This document shows, in pieces, positions 12,917-24,236 of a DNA stretch of 64,000 nt. Below the pieces are notes generated by a model. That model had not been told where the DNA came from, did no database searches, and saw only the letters and a list, made by a program, of their open reading frames with translations. Every line of letters starts with the position of its first letter. Position 1 is the stretch's first letter. Source of the stretch: Zygnema cylindricum (taxonomy: Eukaryota > Streptophyta > Zygnematophyceae > Zygnematales > Zygnemataceae); assembly GCA_037447655.1 (NCBI GenBank), contig JBBHKE010001462.1, forward strand, positions 126,001 through 190,000, written 5' to 3'. A program made the translations under genes and the position numbers.

Positions 12917-13025
12917 CTGCAGAAAAAAAAAAAAAAAAAAAAAACAGGTACTTGCAAAGTAGTGGGGAAGGTTTTAAAGAGTTGATTGAAAAATTATATT
13001 ATTTTACACGGATTCATTTCCCATC

Positions 13026-13097
13026 GGGCGTTTGGTCTAGTGGTATGATTCTCGCTTTGGGTGCGAGAGGTCCCGAGTTCAATTCTCGGAACGCCCC
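13026..13097 (+). tRNA. tRNA-Pro (anticodon TGG)
   Basis: 72-nt cloverleaf. The acceptor stem GGGCGTT pairs with AACGCCC, discriminator C. The D arm holds GGTCTAGTGG. The anticodon stem CTCGC/GCGAG encloses loop TTTGGGT, giving anticodon TGG for CCA codons. The T arm is CCGAG-TTCAATT-CTCGG. No intron and no encoded CCA, as expected for a nuclear plant tRNA. It is identical to the copy at 18651-18722. A 66-bp tandem duplication starts at its last two bases. Confidence 0.95.
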
Positions 13098-13227
13098 TTT
13101 GCCGAAATACCCTTTGTCTATATTTTGAACAATATCTAAGACCACATACGTTTTGTGATGTCCTTTGCCGAAATACCCTTTGTCTATATTTTGAACAATA
13201 TCTAAGACCACATACGTTTTGTGATGT
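13096..13227. repeat. 66-bp tandem duplication starting at tRNA 3' end
   Basis: Two essentially identical 66-bp units (13096-13161, 13162-13227) containing CCGAAATACCC and GACCACATACG. The first unit includes the terminal CC of tRNA-Pro. It has no coding potential. Confidence 0.85.
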
Positions 13228-13807
13228 AGACATTTCGTAGCTAAGGGTATGCGCCCATGTCCTTAAGGGCATTTTTTTATCGTTTTTCTCAAAAATTGAA
13301 TGCTGAACCGAGAAAAAATTCTGACGTAAGAGAAAAGAGTACAAAACTGAAGTACAATCCTGACTTCAGTTTGACGTTTTCCCATTTTCGACCAAGTGCC
13401 ACGTCATGCCAGCTCACCTTCAAACTCAAACGTGAATCACGCAAAGTACAAACACTTGAGACGCGAATACGAAAAATCCTTCACACGACTTGAAACATTT
13501 CTGCACGAGGGAGCAGTACACGCAATTTGTTTTTTGCCCGTCGCCCCCATGTACGGAAAAAACAATGCAAGGGTCTCGGGCCTCCAGTTTCATCCATGGT
13601 CTTTGCAAGAGTCAACGCCGTCGACGCCTCTCTCCCCCTCCCTCTATTGCTATTCACGTTAACCACCAGTGTCAACTCTAATAGCGATACAAGGTGTACC
13701 TGTCCCCTCCCTCTTCATAGCATGAATAACGACAAATTTGGTACGAAATGAAACAGCCCGGAAAAAAAAAAAAATGACTTCGCACGTAATTTGGTGACAG
13801 GTTTAAA
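13228..13807. other. Composite repeat debris
   Basis: 13235-13265 carries a degenerate family D end (TAAGGGTATGCGCCCATGT). The sequence to about 13680 weakly resembles the family D interior (for example ATCCATGGTCTTTGCAA near 13593). At 13685-13698 lies a lone family C right end (AATAGCGATACAAGGTGTA). It is probably several truncated elements. No gene. Confidence 0.5.
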
Positions 13808-14101
13808 GTTTAAACCATAGTTCAAAAGTAGGCGTTTTTATGGTAGGCGCACAAAACTCGCGTAGAGTAGGCATACTGTATGTGTGTGCGTTGTGCACAC
13901 CCCTGTACGAACAACGAATCTGACTTATGATCATAGTACACCGCACGCCGCCGAACGAATTTTTTAAAGTGAACTGACACGGCTTAGGATGACATTGCGC
14001 GGGAAAAAAAACCGGGAAAATAAAAAAAACCGCGGAGAGTACGGAGAGTTCATAGTTTTTACGGAAAGTGTTTTTGCAGCCACCAACGGGTAGGTTTTAG
14101 T

Positions 14102-15627
14102 TAGTGTTGGGTATCGGGTAAATTCATATCGCGATAATCTCGATATTCAATATATTGAATATCGATCGAGCAGGATCCTCGATATATCGTACCGAGACCA
14201 ACATAAATTATCGCGATATATATCGCGATATATAATATTTTTTAAATTTATTTTTTTATATTTTTATATAATATGTTATTTTAGCGAAAAAGTCAAATTG
14301 TCTAATACGCCACGTACGCCGTGATTTTCGTTCCGTGACTTAAATGTAGACGCCGCAAAATGTAACCGACAAAAAAGTACTAATTCTGAAATTGTAATGA
14401 TTGATTATTTGGGGTATGGTTCATAGTTCAAAAGTAGGCTTTTTTATGGTAGGCCTTTGGTAGGCGCACAAAACTTTGCACAAAACTCGCGCAACGTAGG
14501 CATACTGTATGTGTGTGCATCGTGCACAATCCTGTACGAACGTCTGAATCTGACGTAAGATCAAAGTACAGCGCACGCCGCCGGACGAAATTTTTTAGCG
14601 AACTGACACGGCGTAGGATGACATTCCGGGGGAAAAGCCACCAACGGGGTTGGTCCGTAGGTTTTGGTAATTTTTTTGGCAGTGTGGTATTTTTTTTTAT
14701 CGTCCCATACTAACTGGTTGGTCAATTTGAGGCTTTATTTAGTGTGGGACTCAAATTGCAGACGCTAATATGACAGATTGTCCTTTCGTAAGTTGTGTTA
14801 TGGGCTTTTCATGTGATATTTTTAAATCGCCTACTTTGATCAACGACCGTCCGATCGTCCAAATCTGACGGTTTTAATTAAAAGTCCCTCAAAACTCACA
14901 TAAATTATTTTTTTTGTCCGATTTTTTTTCAAAATTTAGACATGTCGTTTAATTCTCTATCGATCGATGTGCAACTCAACACTGTTCCTATTTTATTTCA
15001 TTTTGCGGCCAATACAATATGGGTCTTAAGGGCATATTGTATGTTTTGCGTACAATAGGCATATTGTATGGGCGTACGGTCACCTACTTTTGAACTATGG
15101 TATGGTTACACAAGGAGGTCTTCGTAATAGTACGGACAGCAAAATTTAAGCAAAATTTATGTATTACAGAGGCCTTGGGTACATAGCGTATCTTTTGTCA
15201 AAAAGTTTTACATACGTGTTCTGATATGAGTGGTTCCACGTAAGCTGACTACCGAATCTCAAAAATCATCGAGAATCTGGAAACCGACCTTTTTCGTCTG
15301 GAAAATCGTACCTGCGTATGACGTACGTGTACTTCACAAGTGTACCTCGTCAATGTGCCTCAGAGATCTCCTTCTATCTGCTGAATTTCAGAAAAAAAAC
15401 CGTATTTCTTTTCGGCAAAGATTTTACAGTCACTTTGTCCGAAGTCACGAGACTTTGAAAACCTTTGGGATTTTTTTTTATTTATTTTTTTTAGCTTCGA
15501 TGTATTCACGATACGATATATCGCGATAATTTGAAATTCGATATATCGAAGCGATATATCGATTATCGGGTACCTGAAATTCGATATATATCGAATATTG
15601 GCAAATGGTCCTCGATACCCAACACTA
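14102..15627. mobile_element. Family B (hAT-like) element nested in family A
   Basis: Ends TAGTGTTGGGTATCG and CGATACCCAACACTA, with an 8-bp duplication GTTTTAGT at 14094-14101 and 15628-15635. The subterminal region is rich in ATATCGCGATA/TCGATATATCG motifs. TAGNGTTG-type ends and 8-bp duplications are hallmarks of hAT elements. It is itself interrupted by a second family A copy. Confidence 0.85.
14422..15099. mobile_element. Inner family A element (nested two levels deep)
   Basis: Begins CATAGTTCAAAAGTAGG, ends CCTACTTTTGAACTATG, and is flanked by GTATGGTT (14414-14421 and 15100-15107). About 678 bp. Its interior aligns with the outer copy and with 59531-59987, so it serves as an uninterrupted reference for the elements inserted in the outer copy. 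Confidence 0.88.
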
Positions 15628-15958
15628 GTTTTAGTAATATTTTTGGCAGTGTGGAATATGTTTTTTTTATCGTCCCATAATGCCTGGTTGCCGTGGTTGG
15701 TCAATTTGAGGCTTTATTTAGTGTGGCCTTCAAAATTACAGACGCTAATATGACAGATTGTCCTGTCGTAAGTTGTGTTATGGGCTATTCATGTGATATT
15801 CTTATATCACTACTTTGATCAACGACCGTCTGATCGTCCAAATCTGACGGTTTTGCATAAAAAGTACCTCAAAACTCACAAAAAAATAATATTTTGTCCG
15901 AATGTTTTTCAAAATTTAGACATGACGTTTAATTCTCTATCAATCGATGTGCAACTCA

Positions 15959-16433
15959 TAGCCTATCCCCACCGGAGCATTTCCCATTCCGATGATTTTC
16001 CGAATTAGATAATAATATGAAACTTTTAAAATCCTTTGTACGTGCGAAACTCTATTTCTATTTGTTGAACGACAATCCTTTCATTCTTGGCCTATTCCAC
16101 TGAAAAAAAATTAACTTCCGCAACAGATGGACGTTGGAATAATGGTACGGCTTTCTATGAAAACCGTACAAACGAGCTTCCTCAAAATATTGCCGGATAT
16201 TGAAGTCGAGTTAAAATCGCGTATTTCGCCGAAAAACTGACGTAGCCAAAACAACATCCGTACGACTAGTTCATTATACTCGAGAAAACACTGCAAGACT
16301 TTGAACCACCGTCGTCGTCCTTCGAACATTCAATACTGCAGGTTTGGTTTCGCGCTTATGTTTGACGAAGTCGAAGCGTGTACGTTTTCCGACGAGTTTT
16401 CGGAAAATCAAATGCTCATGTGGGAATAGGCTA
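15959..16433. mobile_element. 475-bp inverted-repeat element with 3-bp duplication
   Basis: Left end TAGCCTATCCCCAC, right end GTGGGAATAGGCTA, with terminal inverted repeats of about 24 bp and a few mismatches. It is flanked by TCA on both sides (15956-15958, 16434-16436). Related copies at 14983 and 59862 lack it, giving the empty site GTGCAACTCAA. A 3-bp duplication could be PIF/Harbinger or CACTA-like. The class is unresolved. Confidence 0.75.
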
Positions 16434-16687
16434 TCAACCCTGTTACTATTTTTTTTCATTTTGCGGCCAATACAATATGGGTCTTAAGGTCATATTGTAT
16501 GTTTTGCGTACAATATGCATATTGTATGGGCGTACTTTCATCTACTTTTAAACTATGGTTTAAACTTTAAAGCGAAAAGCCAAATGTACGAACCCGGGAA
16601 GCCATTTGGAAAGTAATAAAAATGTCACAAATAAGCAGGGCGTCACAATGTCACATAAAATTGAGCGTCTACAATATCACAAATAAC

Positions 16688-17182
16688 TACACCGCCAATC
16701 GCTTATTACAGTAAATAACGCTAATTCGGTGCCCTTTAAAAAAAAAAAAACCTGAAATACAATCCATAATTCTATATTTTCCTTTACGCCTTTTAGGGTT
16801 CTTTTTTTAATTAGCCTTAGTAACGGAAGTACACTGCAATAGTGTAGTGTACGGATAGTCTTCTCCGTACCTACATGTACTTTTCGAAATACAAATGTAC
16901 AAAAAGTCATTTAATGTAATTGCGCGCGTATGCACGGGGAAAAGAGACGCAAACTCGAATATTTAGTTTTGGCGTACGAGTTGTCAGATTTTGTAAGGAT
17001 ACATATATTGATGTAGACATCACTACGACAGGCATTTATTATTAGGAAAAACCCAAATTAGAATTAGTGATTAATTAGTATATATGTTTTTTTTTTGATT
17101 TTTTTTTTCCAATTAGCGTTAATAACACTAATTTTTTTCTTACGCTATTTATTCCTTTACTCTAATAGCGATTGGCGGTGTA
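16688..17182. mobile_element. Family C MITE (495 bp)
   Basis: Ends TACACCGCCAATCGCTTATT and TAATAGCGATTGGCGGTGTA, both bounded by TA. Interior AT-rich with A and T runs, no transposase. It resembles the longer subfamily at 41266-41808. Confidence 0.78.
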
Positions 17183-17289
17183 CAGTTCAACTGTACAATA
17201 CTGTAGTCGTCTACAACGTCACAAACTTTTGTAGCATTTACAAATGTCACGAATTTTAAGTGACAACTTTTGTTTTTAGACATTGAAAG

Positions 17290-18425
17290 CATAGTTAAAA
17301 AGTAGGCGTTTTTATGGTAGGCCTTTGGTCGGCGCCTTTATCGTAAGTTGTGTTATGGGCTTTTCATGTGATCTTCTTAGATCGTTACTTTGATCAGCGA
17401 CCGTCCGATCGTCCGAATTTGACGGTCTAAGGGTACGTCCCCATGTAATCGGTACTTTGATAAAGTATTTTGGACTATAGTGAAGATTCGCCGTACTACT
17501 TTGAAGAGCGTCCCAATGTGCGAAAATGAAATCGGAAATTTGACATGTGACGGTTGTAGACGTAGGTACAACTTGTGATGATTGAAGGCGACTGCGAAAC
17601 TTCCGACGATTGGTGACGCCAACAAAAATAGCGACAGTGGTAGACGTCTAGATTTTTATGAAATTGCAAATGTTTAGGGTTTGGTGACGTTGTGACGTCA
17701 CGCTCACTTGTGACAACGTCGACGTCACGGATTCAAGAACTTTCCGCCATGGTTTCTCGATTTCTCTTTTTCTACTTTTCTCACTCGATTTGCCATTAAA
17801 TAAAAACCTAAAAAATTTCAAAAAATATATTTTTTGAAGATCTTTCATTTTATACCAATATTGTCGTATCTCATTCTAAAAAGTGTGAGATACAAGCTAT
17901 AGTGTGAGAGGGAGAGAGGAGAGGCGCCGACGGCGAAAAATTATGCAAAGGACCCATGAATGCAAGTGGAAGTCCGAGACCCCTGCAATTTTTTTTCCGT
18001 ACATAGTACGTGACGTGCGCGGAGAAAAATAGCGAGGACTCTCCCTCGTCCAAAAAATTTACAAATCGTGTGGCGCGTGCGTGGTACGCTTTTCATTCGC
18101 TGTTTGGGCGGTACTTGAACTAAAATCACCTCCTCGAGGTGATTTTGGATGAAGTTTTTTTTTGGGCTGGATTCTCTTGCCCGGGGGTCTAAAAGGGGAA
18201 AACGCCAAAATGCGTTCACATAACGACAAACAGGTCGTACATCCAAAGTATGAATTGACGTTCACTTTACTTTGGTAAAAATGAATTTATCGTACGGCTA
18301 AAGTTTTTTTCAAAGTTCCCTGAATTTTAGGGCAAAAAGACAGAGAAAAGTATGTACTTTAACACATGGGGACGTACCCTAACTAAAATATTTTGTTCCG
18401 AATGTTTTAATTGGTGCAAATAAGT
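17290..18425. mobile_element. Family A element, right end lost, interrupted by family D
   Basis: Starts CATAGTTAAAAAGTAGGCG and follows the family A interior (GCGACCGTCCGATCGTCCGAA). A family D element interrupts it at 17431. The interior resumes at TTGTTCCGAATGTTTTAATT, then similarity stops near 18425 without a recognisable right end. Confidence 0.65.
17431..18379. mobile_element. Family D element (PIF/Harbinger-like, TAA duplication)
   Basis: Ends GGGTACGTCCCCATGT and ACATGGGGACGTACCC form a perfect 16-bp inverted repeat, flanked by TAA on both sides (17428-17430, 18380-18382). An uninterrupted family A copy at about 37678 has a single TAA there. A 3-bp TAA duplication with GG-starting ends fits PIF/Harbinger. 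949 bp, no convincing transposase frame. An internal palindrome CACCTCGAGGTG lies near 18128. Confidence 0.8.
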
Positions 18426-18650
18426 TCTCATCTTCACTAAAAAATAAAGTTTGAATTGCTAAAGTTTAAGTTGCGGGCACACACCCTAAAGAATTAAAGT
18501 GTTACATGGCCCCAACTGTTTATGGCCCCATCTGTGCGATTTGTGCAGTTTTATGTACTATTTTCTCCCACCACCTGATATTTTTATAACATTATTTTTT
18601 GTGAGATGTGTAAAAGTAACATTTAGCCTAATTTTTTATCAATTTTCATC

Positions 18651-18722
18651 GGGCGTTTGGTCTAGTGGTATGATTCTCGCTTTGGGTGCGAGAGGTCCCG
18701 AGTTCAATTCTCGGAACGCCCC
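18651..18722 (+). tRNA. tRNA-Pro (anticodon TGG), second copy
   Basis: Identical over all 72 nt to the copy at 13026: acceptor GGGCGTT/AACGCCC, anticodon loop TTTGGGT, T arm CCGAG/CTCGG. The 5' flank CATC before GGGCG is also shared; the 3' flanks differ. The two copies are 5.6 kb apart, in the same orientation, with transposons between them. Confidence 0.95.
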
Positions 18723-18960
18723 AGTACCCATATTAAAATATTTTATGACAGATATTGACATACATATTTTATGACAGATATTTACATGAAAAAACTACAA
18801 ATTGTAGACATTTTTTGTTTCTGCTAGTCAAGTTTTGGCAATTTCTCTCTTGTTTGTCAATTTATTTTCTCTGAAGGTTTCTTACTTTCTTTATTTTGTT
18901 TTGATTGTCAATACGCTTTTTTAATATTTTTTTGTGTAGTTTTATCGTGTTTATACAAGC

Positions 18961-21587
18961 ATGGCTGCCATTCCTTCCAAATATTCTCCAAGTCTCCTTG
19001 AAATTTCTGCAAGCGTTAAGGTTGGAGGACCTCAACTCTTAAAAATTAGAGCTATTCAGTCAGACAGACGATCTTATTTGAGAAACCAGCTTGTACTAAA
19101 ATCACATTTTCTGAATACTGACGGCTGTTTACATTTGCGTAAGGTATTGCTAAAGCAAGAAGGGAAGCTACTCAAAAGAGCCGCTCTAATGTGAGCAGAA
19201 ACAGACAAAAACAAAGTGAGCTGTTTGGTGTATCAGGTTGATGTTTGTTTTGTACAAGGTCTATTTTTTGAGTTTGTGGTTTATTTGCTGTTAGGTTTTC
19301 AGTGTTCTGAGGTAGAGTTTGCAGTCTTTTTTTTGGAAAACTTGCTCGGAATGATAGTGTTTTGGTTTTTGGTGATTTTTTATCACTAAAGTTTTTCATA
19401 TGTTGCTTGTTGTGCTGAATTTCCATATCATTTCATTGGTTATTTATGGCAGGCCTGGAACAGCCTCGGCTGCCCTTGACGTCTTTGTTCTTGGTTTTGA
19501 AGGCGTGTTAGCCGATTCCTCTATTGGAAAGCTCTACAGTGGAGTTTCTGAAGCTCTCGAAACAACCGAAATGCCATTTTACATCGTTTCTCAGCAAGCT
19601 TCAGAGAATGTTAGTTCAATATTGGAGCAAGAAACAAAGTTGGGCATTGCATCAGATTCACCAAGGATTGTCGCAACGAACGAGAAAATTTCAGCTTGGA
19701 AAATAGTATCATTGTAATTTTTGTGAATTTATGGATTTTTATGAGTAAATATATGTTAATGTTTGTTGTCCACTGCTTGCTATGTGTTCTCGAATTTGAG
19801 ATTATTATTTCATAACTACACAGTATCGCTATTAGTGTTGACGTTTTTTTCCACTTAAATTAGCTTTTCTTCGTGCAGACGTGTCCGATTTCCAGTTAGA
19901 GACCGTCAATCGGAAGGTGAGAAACTTACTGTCCATCGTAACTCTCGGATGAGTTATCCGATAAGTTGCACGGAGAAGCATGAGTTTGAAACCCTGAGAA
20001 AAACATTAACGCTAATAGCGATACATGGAGTAGCCTTCATGTTCGCACGTCATCAAGGTCAGGAGAGAATTCGTGTTCGAATGTTCTATTTCAGATTTAT
20101 GGCACCGGGTATTGATGTGAAATGCCCATCACATCCATAACCACGGTTTTTATTTGCCGAATTGTCTAGGAACTAATGTGAAACTAGTGTGTGCTATATG
20201 TAGGATTTTGTAGCGTTGATTTTCTAGTTCCCTAGAGAATAATTTTTCACCTTGATGAAGTCGTTCTGTCTTATTTATTCAAAGGTCGTCCCTTCTTACA
20301 TGAGGATGCAATTGCAGTTTCATTTACATGTCGAAGGAGTGTTGTGAAGGATTAACGTGAAGCTAAAAGAAAAGTTGACTTCATAGAAAATAAGGTCACC
20401 ATGTAGAGATTTACTTGGTACTGGGAGTCTGTGAAGACTAATAATCGTGCTCAATTTTCGAGATTTTTTGGCTTATTACCCTGTCTACAGTAAAAGGTAG
20501 AAGCTTAGCTACTAATTGTGAGCTGCAAGGATTCTCTTTATTCAGTAGGCATTTCTGGAACCATGTCTTTCATCCTGAAGTTGGCTATATTGATTCAATT
20601 CTTAAATTGGAAATCTATGTCAAAAGACTTAATTCAGTTTCTTAATTTTCTCATTATATCAACAATTAGCATGGGGAATCCGGCTCAACTTCCCTCGAGT
20701 TTTTGAGTAAATAGGCCCTCCGTCTCGTTAAAATGTTCCGCACACGAATATTGCTATTTTTTAGATGAATTTGATAACTGACCACGTACTTATATGAGTC
20801 TCTAGCAGTACAGTTAAAGATTACCAGAAATATGGAGACACAAAAGTCCTTAACCGATACAGATATCGTCGAAACCATTGGCTCAAGATCCAAGAAATAC
20901 TTTGCATCTCGTAGATGCTGATTTATCGGCATTGGAGGCTGCGGCGAAAGATCCTGTTTTGTCAAAATGGCAACTTTATTTTGCCACTTGGGGAAGCCCA
21001 GAAGAGATAGGAGAATCGGCTTCGAATCGTATCAAGCTTGCAGGGTAAGTTTGAGAGAGGAAGGGAAAAGTTTGGAGGGTAAGTTGGAGGGTAAGTTTGA
21101 GATCACTATGAGGAATCAACAAATTGAGTTAAAGGTGGACCTCCTGAGCGGTTTGGAAAGGCAGGTAGATGACGGCATTATGTGATAGACTTGTTTGTCA
21201 CTTAGCTTAAAGTAAAAAAAACGAGGAAAAAGAAAACAAGAACAAAGAGACTGCAATTTTGGCTCCTAGGCTATCGTTTTGATGTTACTAATAATGTTAT
21301 CACACTACTACTCCCATGGTTTCTGAACATATTTATGAACATAAACACCACATTATTTTATGGGTAGGTCTCTTTCATCTGTCGCAGCTACATAATTAGT
21401 GTTTGGAGTTAGCCGAATCCATGTAGATTACTCAAATTTATGGAAAAACTCGGCGAGAATCCCATTAAGGTAACGATTTGTTTCTTTTTGCAGTCTTAAT
21501 GACTTTCCAGAGCTTCTTCGATGGGGACTTCTTATGGGAGTGAATGACGGATGTCAGGAGTACGAGGATGGAAGACCGGCCGCGTAA
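18961..21587 (+). CDS. HAD-superfamily-like protein with probable plastid transit peptide; catalytic motif lost
   Basis: Four exons with matching phases: 18961-19190, 19453-19705, 20863-21044, 21494-21587 (252 aa). The N-terminal exon is Ser/Arg/Leu-rich and poor in acidic residues, suggesting an organelle transit peptide. The core matches plant haloacid-dehalogenase-like proteins of the At2g45990 type as I remember them. Motif I position reads VFVLGFEGVLADS (normally LDFDGVLCDS), then GVSEALETTEMPFYIVSQQ (motif II, Ser/Thr) and LHLVDADLSALEAAA, then LSKWQLYFATWGSPEE. Both motif I aspartates are replaced (D to G, D to E). The roughly 110-residue cap between motif I and GVSEAL is absent. A phosphatase role is unlikely; it may be structural or regulatory. 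A family C MITE (19817-20032) sits in intron 2. A GA tract follows the stop. Confidence 0.78.
19817..20032. mobile_element. Family C MITE in HAD-gene intron
   Basis: 216 bp with left end TACACAGTATCGCTATTAG and right end CTAATAGCGATACATGGAGTA, bounded by TA. The subterminal parts are inverted too (ACGTGTCCG and GCACGGAGAAG regions). It is fully contained in intron 2 of the HAD-like gene. Confidence 0.72.
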
Positions 21588-21602
21588 GACTCTGACCTGA
21601 TT

Positions 21603-21800
21603 TGACAGAGGAGAGGGAGAAGGGGAGGGAGAGCGGAGGGAGAGGGAGAGGGAGAGGGGAGGGAGAGGGGAGGGAGAGGGGAGGGGGAGGGAGAGCGGGA
21701 GGGAGAGGCAGGGTGAGAGGGACCCTGACTAGATTGATGGACTGGGGGAAGGAGAGGGAGAGAGAGATGGAGGGGGAGAAAGAGTGGGGGAGAGAGAGAG
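21603..21800. repeat. GA-rich tract directly 3' of the HAD-like gene
   Basis: About 200 bp of GGGAGAGGGAG-type purine-only sequence, beginning 16 bp after the stop codon, with one short break near 21715-21745. On the transcribed strand it would form a purine-rich 3' UTR or flank. Confidence 0.75.
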
Positions 21801-21859
21801 GATTGTTAAGGATAGCTTTCCTTCACTGGACCATTGGAACATTAGGCTTCAAATAGTCT

Positions 21860-24236
21860 ATGTAAATTCCGGAAGCTTCGGGAAGCTTTCTTTAGCCGAG
21901 GATGATACATTTTTGATTTATTTGTTTGTCTAAAGAGACGAGGAGGCAACATCTCCTTAAGTCCATTTTTTAGTGTTAAACTTACTATACATTGGAAGAT
22001 AAAATACGAATATTCTTTGTGGTTTTGTTTGCGTGATTCTGTGGTTAGTATGGAAAATTTTGGCGTTTTCTACACCTGTCTCTTTTTCTTGGGATTGAAT
22101 AAGTCGTGGTTCTTAGTTGCAATGCTAGATAGAATATGATGTGGTTTTAATACCATCATATAGAAAAGTCTGTGAATAAAAACAGATCAAAGAACCATAG
22201 CAGATTTGATCAAATTTATACTTTATTGCGCACATATAATTGAAGGTACATTATTTTGTATATATTTATGACTTTATGTAACATAATTGTTTCATAGTTG
22301 TTTCTCAACTATGCATTCATATTTATCTTTTTTGTATACATTTTCTTCTTCGAGTGTCTTTTTCCAGATCCTTTGACCATAAAATAAATTGCGTTATCTT
22401 TTTTTTGTAGTTTTTCTTCCTCCCGTTTTTTTTTTTAAATCACTTGACCTTTAGAAAACTTGCCTTATCATTTCTATGTAGTTCATCTTTATCAGTTTTT
22501 CTTGTCCCCAGATCCCTCGACCATTGGAAAGTGTGCGGTACAGTGGTTCTAGACAATAGATGATTAATGTTGAAAATTATCTACTAGACATTGAATCATT
22601 AAGTTCTGAAGGGTTTTTTCGCTTTGAATAATTAAGTTTAAAACATTTTTTTCAGTGAATCCAAAAAACCACTTACCATAAAATCTGGTTGTTTCGGCTT
22701 TATAGGCTCCATATATGTGGAAAAAGTGACAACGGAAGGAAAGAACACATAGAACTATTGTTATATATGAAAACGAAATATATTTTAAAGATTATATGAC
22801 ACATGAAAAAATTGTAAGCTTCGTTTCAGACATTTTCACGAGTTGTTACTGTTTGAAAAAAAATGGCAAGTCCAATTAAGGATTGTGGGAGCTGTTTTTG
22901 AGGTACAAAGAGAGTGCTTTAATGATTTGTGATTGTTTTTAGTTGCAAAGGAGCAAATTCCATTAAAGCGCAAAGATGTAACTTAATTGCTGGTCCTACA
23001 AAAGTGTATCATACATGCTTAATGAAAAAGTGATGCTATTTTTAAGTTTTTCATTGCTGTGTATGAAACTTTATGTGATCCTTAAACTACTACATTGTCA
23101 GAAAGAAACACCAACTAGCGTAAATCAGTCCTGGTTGTTGTGTTTTTACGAAAATAGTGTGGCCTTCTTCCTTGTTTAGATGCAAGTTAATACGATAAAA
23201 GAATCAATGTTGATATTTAAAATGTGATCAATAGTTAAAAAAAAACTGTTTGAAATTCAAAGTGAGATCATTCTAGAGAAGAACAAGCCAAAAAAACTAA
23301 ATGTCCCCCATTAAGAGGCTCAAGGGACAGATTGTTGGTATGTTTTCCAAGACTCACAAAAGAAGTTGGTATTCATAAAAGCTATCATATTAGAAAGTAA
23401 AAATAATAGCAATAACAACGTTTATAATGACAAAGGATGCAGTCAGAAAATATTCCTGTATTTCAAAAAAGAAATGAATAAAAGGCGTCACACTTTTTCC
23501 ATAATGTTGACTCTACTGAATTGTGAATAAAGATTAAGTCAATAAAAAACCATCTGCATGCATATCTCAAAAAAATGTATGGTACCACTTTAATGAACCA
23601 CAATCTCAAAAATTGGCAGCAAAACAAAAAAAAAACGAATAATAAAAACAAATAAAAATTTAGCACCATTTTTTGTGTGGTAACCTACACTAATAAGCGA
23701 ACTCGCCATCAATCCACCAAACAGGTCAGAATCCAGAAACAACGGGGCTCAAAAAAAAAAAAAAACATGCTAACAATATAAAAATAATATCCAGTTTTGT
23801 CAAAACAAACAACATAAAGTCAATAACATCCTCCCTAATAATAAAATAACAAAATAAGTGGTCTAAAAAATGTGGTGTGTGTGCCCCAATCCCACAAAAA
23901 CCCTTACACTCGTAACAATCATCAACTTCCCACACTAGCCTTGTAATAATCATTTATTTCTGTTGCATATTTACCTAAACTACAACCACCACTTTTCAAA
24001 AAAAAAAAAAACGTGAGTTTAAGACCAAACAAACACACAGTTTCGTATTTTCAATTTATAAAGCCTTCAATTTCACCCTTACCATATTTCTTTCTCCCTC
24101 GAATCTCCTCAAAACCCTAAAAATCCCATACAACCCTAATATACCCTAAAAAAACATCAACTTCCTTTCAGTAGTCTTCAACAAGGAGACAAATAAGGTT
24201 TTTCTCCCAAAAAAGGGAATAGACACCATTTTCCGT
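21860..24236. other. Intergenic AT-rich sequence, no gene recognised
   Basis: No domain-like frame or transposon end was recognised. Telomere-motif-like words (AAACCCTAA, ACCCTAAAA) cluster around 24110-24155, near the 3' end of the minus-strand membrane-protein gene. Confidence 0.5.

Larger units (their letters stand above)
13816..16557. mobile_element. Outer family A element with nested insertions
   Basis: Left end CATAGTTCAAAAGTAGG, right end TCTACTTTTAAACTATG. It is flanked by a perfect 8-bp duplication GTTTAAAC (13808-13815 and 16558-16565). Without the nested elements (14102-15627 plus one duplication copy, and 15959-16433 plus one duplication copy) the unit is about 730 bp. It encodes no transposase. 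The 8-bp duplication suggests hAT-type transposition. Confidence 0.85.

Noticed and set aside
16111-16459. Minus-strand frames inside 15959-16433 as a transposase
   Set aside because: No DDE motif or known transposase segment; short and specific to one small element.
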